A stretch of DNA of 64,000 bases from Roseiarcus sp963761435 (lineage in GTDB: Bacteria; Pseudomonadota; Alphaproteobacteria; Rhizobiales; Beijerinckiaceae). Position 1 is the stretch's first letter. Every line of letters starts with the position of its first letter. A program made the position numbers and the translations under genes. The DNA lies in assembly GCA_963761435.1 (NCBI GenBank), contig CAVXHJ010000028.1:92191-156190 (forward strand), given 5' to 3'. The notes below the pieces were generated by a model, which saw nothing but the letters and a program-made list of their open reading frames with translations, had not been told where the DNA came from and made no database searches. Below are positions 59,676 through 64,000 of this stretch, in pieces.

Positions 59676-60620
59676 CTACGCGGCCCGAGACGCGCTGGGC
59701 CGGGGCGGCAAGACCCTGCGCGCCGGGCGGCGCGTCATGTCGAGCGCCGGAGCGAATCTCGCCAAGGCGTAGACCCGAGCCCTCAGGTCGTCGGCGAGAG
59801 CCTGCCGGTTGCGGATCGCGGAAATCGAGGAGAAGGGAACCGGCGCGCCGATCACCACCGGAAGGCTGGTCCCGATGCGCGTCTTCACTTCGTGGAAGAT
59901 CAGCGACAGGCGCAAAGTCAGGCTGACGTGGCTCGCGATCTGGAAGAGACGGCTGTTCTGGCCGCCAAACCAGATCGGAACGACCGCCGCCTCCGAGCGC
60001 TGGATGAGCTGCGACACGAACGGCTGCCAGCGCCCGTCGACCGCCGGCTTGAGCCCGAGCTTGTCGGGCGCGGTCGAAATCGCCCCGGCGGGGAACACCA
60101 CGACCGCGCCGCCGCGCTCGAGCTGGGCGCGGGCCGCGGCGCGCGAGGCGAGGTTCATGCGCTCCGCTTCCTCGGCGCCGGAAAAATCGACCGGCAGGAT
60201 GAACCGGGCAGCCTCCGGCGCGCGCGTCAGCACGACATGGGTGAGGACGACGAAATCCTGTCTCACCTTGCTCACGAGCCACGCCATCACGATGCCGTCG
60301 AGGACGCCATAGGGGTGGTTGGCGACGAACACCACCGGGCCGGTCCCCGGAATCGCAGCGAGCGCGTCGGCGTCGTAGCAGACGTCAAGCTCGAGCGACC
60401 GCACCGCGGCCTGCCAGAAGGTCTCGCCCGAGCGCGGAAAGCGCTGGTTATGCATATACATCCGCTTGAGCTTCGGCTGGCCGGTGGCTTTTTCGACCAG
60501 CCGGATCAGCCCGCGCTTGATCGGGGGATCGCTCTCGGTTGCGTAGCTGAAGAGATATTTGTCCATTGGACTCGTCTTCGCGGCCGGTCGTTCCGGATAT
60601 CCCGCCGACGCGAAGATCAT
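59676..60620 (-). CDS. 1-acyl-sn-glycerol-3-phosphate acyltransferase-like protein
   Basis: 314 residues. PlsC-type acyltransferase with VFVANHPYGVLDG as the variant NHx4-5D motif and a later GGAVVVFPAGAIST (PEG-like lipid-binding region). This hemolysin-like subgroup may make ornithine lipids or other lipids rather than phosphatidic acid. ATG 60566 (MDKYLFSYATESDPP) is an alternative start. Convergent with queF. Confidence 0.8.
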   Translation of the reverse strand: MIFASAGYPERPAAKTSPMDKYLFSYATESDPPIKRGLIRLVEKATGQPKLKRMYMHNQRFPRSGETFWQAAVRSLELDVCYDADALAAIPGTGPVVFVANHPYGVLDGIVMAWLVSKVRQDFVVLTHVVLTRAPEAARFILPVDFSGAEEAERMNLASRAAARAQLERGGAVVVFPAGAISTAPDKLGLKPAVDGRWQPFVSQLIQRSEAAVVPIWFGGQNSRLFQIASHVSLTLRLSLIFHEVKTRIGTSLPVVIGAPVPFSSISAIRNRQALADDLRARVYALARFAPALDMTRRPARRVLPPRPSASRAA

Positions 60621-60648
60621 GTGACAGGCCGCCTCACACGGTCGGAAC

Positions 60649-61491
60649 TCAGCGCTTGGCGAGCCGGTCGAAATCCTGCAATTCGGCGATGAGCGCCTCG
60701 AAGTCCCTCAATGGAACCATATTGGGGCCGTCGGAAGGCGCGCGGTCGGGATCCTGATGGGTCTCGATGAAGACGCCGGCGACGCCGACCGCGACCGCCG
60801 CCCGCGCCAGCACCGCGACGAACTCGCGCTCTCCGCCCGAGGCGTTCCCCTGCCCGCCCGGCTGCTGGACCGAATGGGTGGCGTCGAAAATCACCGGCGC
60901 GCCGGTCTCGCGCGCCAGGATCGGCAGCGCCCGCATGTCGGAGACGAGCGCGTTATAGCCGAAACTCGCGCCCCGCTCGGTCACCAGGACGTCGGCCGCC
61001 CCCGCCCCCTCGAGCTTGGCGACCACGTTCTTCATGTCCCAGGGGGCGAGAAACTGGCCCTTCTTGACGTTGACCGGCTTGCCCGTCACCGCCGCCGCGA
61101 CCAAAAGATCGGTCTGGCGGCAGAGGAAAGCTGGAATTTGCAGCGCATCGACGGCTTCCGCCACCGGCGCGCATTGGCCGCTCTCGTGCACGTCGGTGAT
61201 GACGGGAAGCCCGAGCGTGTCGCGGATTTCGGCGAAGATCGGCAGCGCCGCCTTCAGTCCGACCCCGCGCCTGGCCGATCCCGAGGTGCGATTGGCCTTG
61301 TCGAAGGACGATTTGAACACGAGCCCGACCGCGCGCCGCCCGGCGATTTCCTTCAAGGCCGCGGCCATCTCGAGCGCGTGGGCGCGGCTTTCGAGCTGGC
61401 AGGGCCCGGCGATCAGCGCCAACGGCAGTTTCGGCCCGAAGCGCGCCGCAAGCGGCCCCTGCCCGACCTGAACGATAGCGTTGTTGCGCAA
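60649..61491 (-). CDS. kdsA: 3-deoxy-D-manno-octulosonate-8-phosphate synthase
   Basis: 280 residues from TTG 61491, giving the usual length. Condenses PEP with arabinose-5-phosphate for LPS Kdo. Signatures: LALIAGPCQLESRAHAL, FKSSFDKANRTSG, GQFLAPWDMKNVV, and DATHSVQQPGG. The open frame continues upstream with non-family sequence, so the TTG start is inferred. Confidence 0.93.
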   Translation of the reverse strand: MRNNAIVQVGQGPLAARFGPKLPLALIAGPCQLESRAHALEMAAALKEIAGRRAVGLVFKSSFDKANRTSGSARRGVGLKAALPIFAEIRDTLGLPVITDVHESGQCAPVAEAVDALQIPAFLCRQTDLLVAAAVTGKPVNVKKGQFLAPWDMKNVVAKLEGAGAADVLVTERGASFGYNALVSDMRALPILARETGAPVIFDATHSVQQPGGQGNASGGEREFVAVLARAAVAVGVAGVFIETHQDPDRAPSDGPNMVPLRDFEALIAELQDFDRLAKR

Positions 61492-61583
61492 AGAAATGTC
61501 CCGCTTTCGGCCCGCGGGTCTTAGCGGCAGCGCGGGTTCAATGGCAAGCGCTGCAAGCGCCCCGCGGCAAGACGCAAATCGCC

Positions 61584-61982
61584 TCAGCCCTGCCCTTCGA
61601 CGGTCTCGCTCGCCGCAAAGTCGATCTCGACCCTGGCGCCGCTCGGATCGAAGAAGAACAACTGCCACACCCCCGCGGCATGGCCGGCTTGGGGCAGCCG
61701 GACGAGGTTGTGCTTGATCCCGCGCGCCTTCAGCTTGGCGAGATAGCCTTGCGCGTCGGTACCGAAGAAGGCGATATGGTCGAGCACGCCGCCGCCTTCC
61801 GGAATGGTCGACTTTTCAACGACATGCAGCACGGCCTTGCCATCGTTGTAGAGCCATGCGCCGGGGAACGAGAACGCCGGCCGCGGCCCGGGCGTGAAGC
61901 CAAGGATATCGTGATAGAAAGCAACGGTTTCCTTGGCGTTGGTGGTGAGAATGGTGAAATGATCCATCCGAGCGATCGGCAT
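61584..61982 (-). CDS. VOC (glyoxalase/bleomycin resistance-like) family protein
   Basis: 132 residues from ATG 61982 with GGAGGAG upstream. Single vicinal-oxygen-chelate module: MDHFTILTTNAKETVAFYHD, LDHIAFFGTDAQGYLAKLKA, and QLFFFDPSGARVEIDF with His and Glu metal ligands. Enzyme type unresolved. Follows directly behind the kdsA promoter region on the same strand. Confidence 0.88.
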   Translation of the reverse strand: MPIARMDHFTILTTNAKETVAFYHDILGFTPGPRPAFSFPGAWLYNDGKAVLHVVEKSTIPEGGGVLDHIAFFGTDAQGYLAKLKARGIKHNLVRLPQAGHAAGVWQLFFFDPSGARVEIDFAASETVEGQG

Positions 61983-62122
61983 GGGCCAATCTCCTCCTTG
62001 TGCCGGCAAGTGACGCGTGAAGCTTAAGCCAGAATCCGCGTTGCCCGAGGCGGCTGTCAAGTCGATATTGGTCAGAGGCGGAATTTGACACTCGCCCCGC
62101 GGCCGGCGCAGGCTTTCGGCGC

Positions 62123-62614
62123 ATGGAAGAGCGCAAGGACGGCGAACTCGGCATTCTCGCTCGACGCAGGATCGAAGCGGCGATCATCGCTCCGATCTAC
62201 GAGGAAATGCGCGAGGCGGTCGGCGAGGAGAAAGCGCGCGACATCCTCAGCCGCGCCATTCGCCGCGCGGCGATCGAAGGCGGGGCCGAGATGGCGTCGC
62301 GCGCTCCGGGGAGCGCGGACCTCGAAAGCTTCAAGTCTATCCAGCATTTATGGACGAAAGATAATGCGCTGGAGATCGAGGTCCTCGACGACAGGCCGGG
62401 GGTGTTCGACTTCAATGTCACGCGTTGCCGCTACGCCGAGACCTATCGGGCGATGGGCCTCGGCAAGATCGGCGACATCCTCAGTTGCAACCGCGACGGC
62501 GCCTTCTGCGAAGGCTACGATCCGCGCATCAAACTGACCCGGACGCAGACGATCATGGGCGGCGCGAGCCATTGCGACTTCCGCTATCGCTCGACCCCGC
62601 CGAAAGAGACATAA
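62123..62614 (+). CDS. L-2-amino-thiazoline-4-carboxylate hydrolase family protein
   Basis: 163 residues. Matches the ATC hydrolase family: VGEEKARDILSRAIRRAA, and a conserved C-terminal segment LSCNRDGAFCEGYDPRIKLT followed by TIMGGASHCDFRYR, with the conserved Cys and His. The named reaction opens the thiazoline ring towards cysteine; related proteins have other substrates. Short spacing to the SIMPL gene suggests co-transcription. Confidence 0.82.
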   Translation: MEERKDGELGILARRRIEAAIIAPIYEEMREAVGEEKARDILSRAIRRAAIEGGAEMASRAPGSADLESFKSIQHLWTKDNALEIEVLDDRPGVFDFNVTRCRYAETYRAMGLGKIGDILSCNRDGAFCEGYDPRIKLTRTQTIMGGASHCDFRYRSTPPKET

Positions 62615-62636
62615 GGGCGCGGGCTGGAGGGCTGAT

Positions 62637-63365
62637 ATGCGGCTTATTTGTCCTTTATCGCGCTTCTGCCGGCGCTGGCCGTATTCTCGCCCGCGCTACG
62701 CGGTGGAGACCCGTTTGATCGATATCAACAACGACCGCTGGGTCGAAGTCACCGGCGAAGGCAGCATCGACGCCCCGCCTGACTTCGCGCGCGCCACGCT
62801 TGGGGTCACGACCGCTGGCCGTGACGCAAGCGAAGCGCTGGCCGCGAACGCCAAATCCGCCGGCGCTCTCGTCACGCTCGTCAAGTCCGAGGGCGTCGCG
62901 CCGGCCGACATCCAGACGTCCGGGATCGCCATTTCGCCGGTGTTTTCTCAGCCGTCGGCGGCCGACCCGGGAGCGCCCCCGATGATCACCGGCTATAGCG
63001 TGAGCAACAGCGTGACGGTCATTGTGCGCGACATCCCCCGCCTCGGCGAGCTGCTCGACAAGGCGACGGCAGCCGGGGCGAATTCGATCGAGGGCGTCAG
63101 CTTTGGCGAAAACGATCCAAGCGCGCTCCTCGACAAGGCCCGCCCCCTCGCCGTCGCCGACGCGAGGCGAAAGGCCGAGATCTACGCCGCCGCCGGAGGC
63201 GCGAAGATCGGGCGGCTGATGGTCCTCACCGAAGAGGCCGGCGGCGCCCAACCCATCGCCTTCTCACGCGCCTACGCCCAGGGCGCTCGGGCCACGACCC
63301 CTATCGAGCCAGGACGCAACAGGCTCTCGGTCACGGTCACCGCGCGGTTCGAACTGACGCCGTGA
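62637..63365 (+). CDS. SIMPL-domain (DUF541) periplasmic protein
   Basis: 242 residues. Residues about 32-240 are a SIMPL domain: WVEVTGEGSIDAPPDFARAT, YSVSNSVTVIVRDIPRLG, and the closing RLSVTVTARFEL. ATG 62637 has GGAGG six to seven bases upstream. The first about 24 residues are Arg/Cys-rich, yet the same DNA in another frame reads SFIALLPALAVFSPAL, a good signal peptide; two compensating single-base indels near 62645 and 62703 probably hide it. Function unknown. Confidence 0.85.
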   Translation: MRLICPLSRFCRRWPYSRPRYAVETRLIDINNDRWVEVTGEGSIDAPPDFARATLGVTTAGRDASEALAANAKSAGALVTLVKSEGVAPADIQTSGIAISPVFSQPSAADPGAPPMITGYSVSNSVTVIVRDIPRLGELLDKATAAGANSIEGVSFGENDPSALLDKARPLAVADARRKAEIYAAAGGAKIGRLMVLTEEAGGAQPIAFSRAYAQGARATTPIEPGRNRLSVTVTARFELTP

Positions 63366-63401
63366 GCCTGGGAGCGGATTGCACTCGCGAGTTCTTTGGG
63401 G

Positions 63402-63456
63402 ATTGCGGGATTGCGGTGGGGATTGCGGATTGCGGTGACATTGCGGCGGATTGCGG
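63402..63456. repeat. Tandem ATTGCGG repeats
   Basis: Six copies of ATTGCGG within 55 bases, including two longer units ATTGCGGTGACA. Followed by an A/T-rich stretch (CTTTACTAATCCCC). The core recurs inside the 25-bp repeats at 4945 and 7615 (minus strand). Possibly a REP-like dispersed element; the surrounding gap 63366-63508 has no gene. Confidence 0.7.
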
Positions 63457-63508
63457 TGACACTTTACTAATCCCCCAATAAAGACCGGGCCGCTGCGCGT
63501 TGGGCCCG

Positions 63509-63745
63509 TCACACCCGGGGGCCTGCCATCGTGCGGTGGATCGGCGTTCCGTGGGTTACGGTTCCGTGCGCCCGGCGATGAAAATCCGGCGATCGGTGGC
63601 TTGGGCGCGCTGTTGACGGGCGGAAAAGGCGATGGGTCGCGCTCTGTCCCGCGCCAGTCGCCAGCGCGGTTTGGGCCAAGGCCGCGCCGCAAAACGCGGT
63701 TCCCGCGACGATGAACACAGCGGCGGCGAGACTGGATCTCATCAT
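63509..63745 (-). CDS. Small exported protein of unknown function
   Basis: 78 residues. The N-terminus RSSLAAAVFIVAGTAFCGAA ending ALAQTA is a convincing signal peptide; the rest is His/Arg/Pro-rich with no domain. Start at one of two adjacent ATG codons, ribosome site weak. Could be a short genuine gene or a remnant. Confidence 0.45.
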   Translation of the reverse strand: MMRSSLAAAVFIVAGTAFCGAALAQTALATGAGQSATHRLFRPSTARPSHRSPDFHRRAHGTVTHGTPIHRTMAGPRV

Positions 63746-63909
63746 TTTCTCTATCCATTCTTTGATCGACCAGCCGGATTCCCGCTCTCGCGGATCTCCT
63801 GCGGAGCTTCGTTTTCCGAGCCGCGAGCCCTGCCAAGGGCGCGGCGCGGCCGCGCGTCAGCCCGGTCTGCAGCAGGCCAATCCGACGGCCCTTGTCGCGC
63901 GACCACCTC

Positions 63910-64000
63910 CTAGCGACCGCCGCCGCGACCGGTGTTGTTCTGCGCGTAGCTGATGGGATCGTAAGGATTGGCAGCCTCGTAGTGGCCGGCCCAGACTTGG
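63910..64000 (-). CDS. C-terminus of a gene entering from the right edge
   Basis: Thirty codons end in a stop at 63910-63912 and read QVWAGHYEAANPYDPISYAQ then a Gly/Arg-rich tail. Composition is protein-like and the frame is open to the edge. Product unknown. Confidence 0.4.
   Translation of the reverse strand, partial: QVWAGHYEAANPYDPISYAQNNTGRGGGR

Overview
The window reads as a GC-rich alphaproteobacterial chromosome, most likely Hyphomicrobiales (Rhizobiales) near the Beijerinckiaceae/Methylocystaceae/Bradyrhizobiaceae. Evidence: the bamE | ubiquinol-cytochrome c chaperone - yceD - plsX - fabH block, a BMP-type nucleoside ABC operon, a membrane-bound GH94 protein, Porin_2-like leader sequences, GTG/TTG starts and the protein styles throughout. 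No rRNA, tRNA or CRISPR array was found. The lineage is inferred from gene content only.

Layout. 1-2335: a DegP-type protease (cut by the window edge), a divergent DegP-like protein without catalytic residues, and a coupled LuxR-type regulator. 2336-9740: an accessory stretch with a decayed adenylate cyclase/TPR gene, an ISNCY transposase remnant, a MACPF (perforin-like) protein with a jacalin-like C-terminus, a frameshifted thioesterase/MarR pair, and an intact paralogous adenylate cyclase. 9992-17249: cupin, Ca2+/H+ antiporter, nucleoside deaminase and a four-gene BMP-type ABC operon, probably for purine nucleosides. 17321-27683: YhaN/YhaO-type DNA repair ATPase and nuclease, a GT61 glycosyltransferase, a soluble lytic transglycosylase, dapA and smpB. 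27928-34669: the most unusual region, a TIR protein, a STAND NTPase/TPR membrane protein coupled to it, and a second TIR protein. 34718-43554: metY, DUF1003, DUF4239, a LysR regulator divergent from an arylsulfatase, aquaporin, an MDR oxidoreductase and a HAD phosphatase. 43753-49680: the fabH-plsX...yceD-chaperone|bamE block, interrupted by a DUF4202 gene and a substrate-binding protein. 49782-50440: a Phd/PIN toxin-antitoxin pair under a perfect palindrome. 50950-58709: H+-pyrophosphatase and a giant GH94 membrane protein. 58896-64000: porin-like fragment, queF, acyltransferase, kdsA, VOC protein, ATC hydrolase, SIMPL protein and short secreted or partial genes.

How genes work together. The best candidate for an undescribed system is the TIR-STAND-TIR cassette, which has the composition expected of an NTPase-gated immune or cell-death module. 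The MACPF-jacalin protein, lying between two identical 25-bp repeats and next to an IS remnant, is a second accessory candidate. The deaminase and the BMP transporter plausibly form a purine salvage locus.

Quality note. At least six otherwise intact genes carry a single apparent frameshift (near 7998, 21345, 25045, 36335, 47697 and 62645). Either the sequence has residual indel errors or several genes are young pseudogenes; the cyclase/TPR relic at 2887-4848 has enough lesions to be a true pseudogene.
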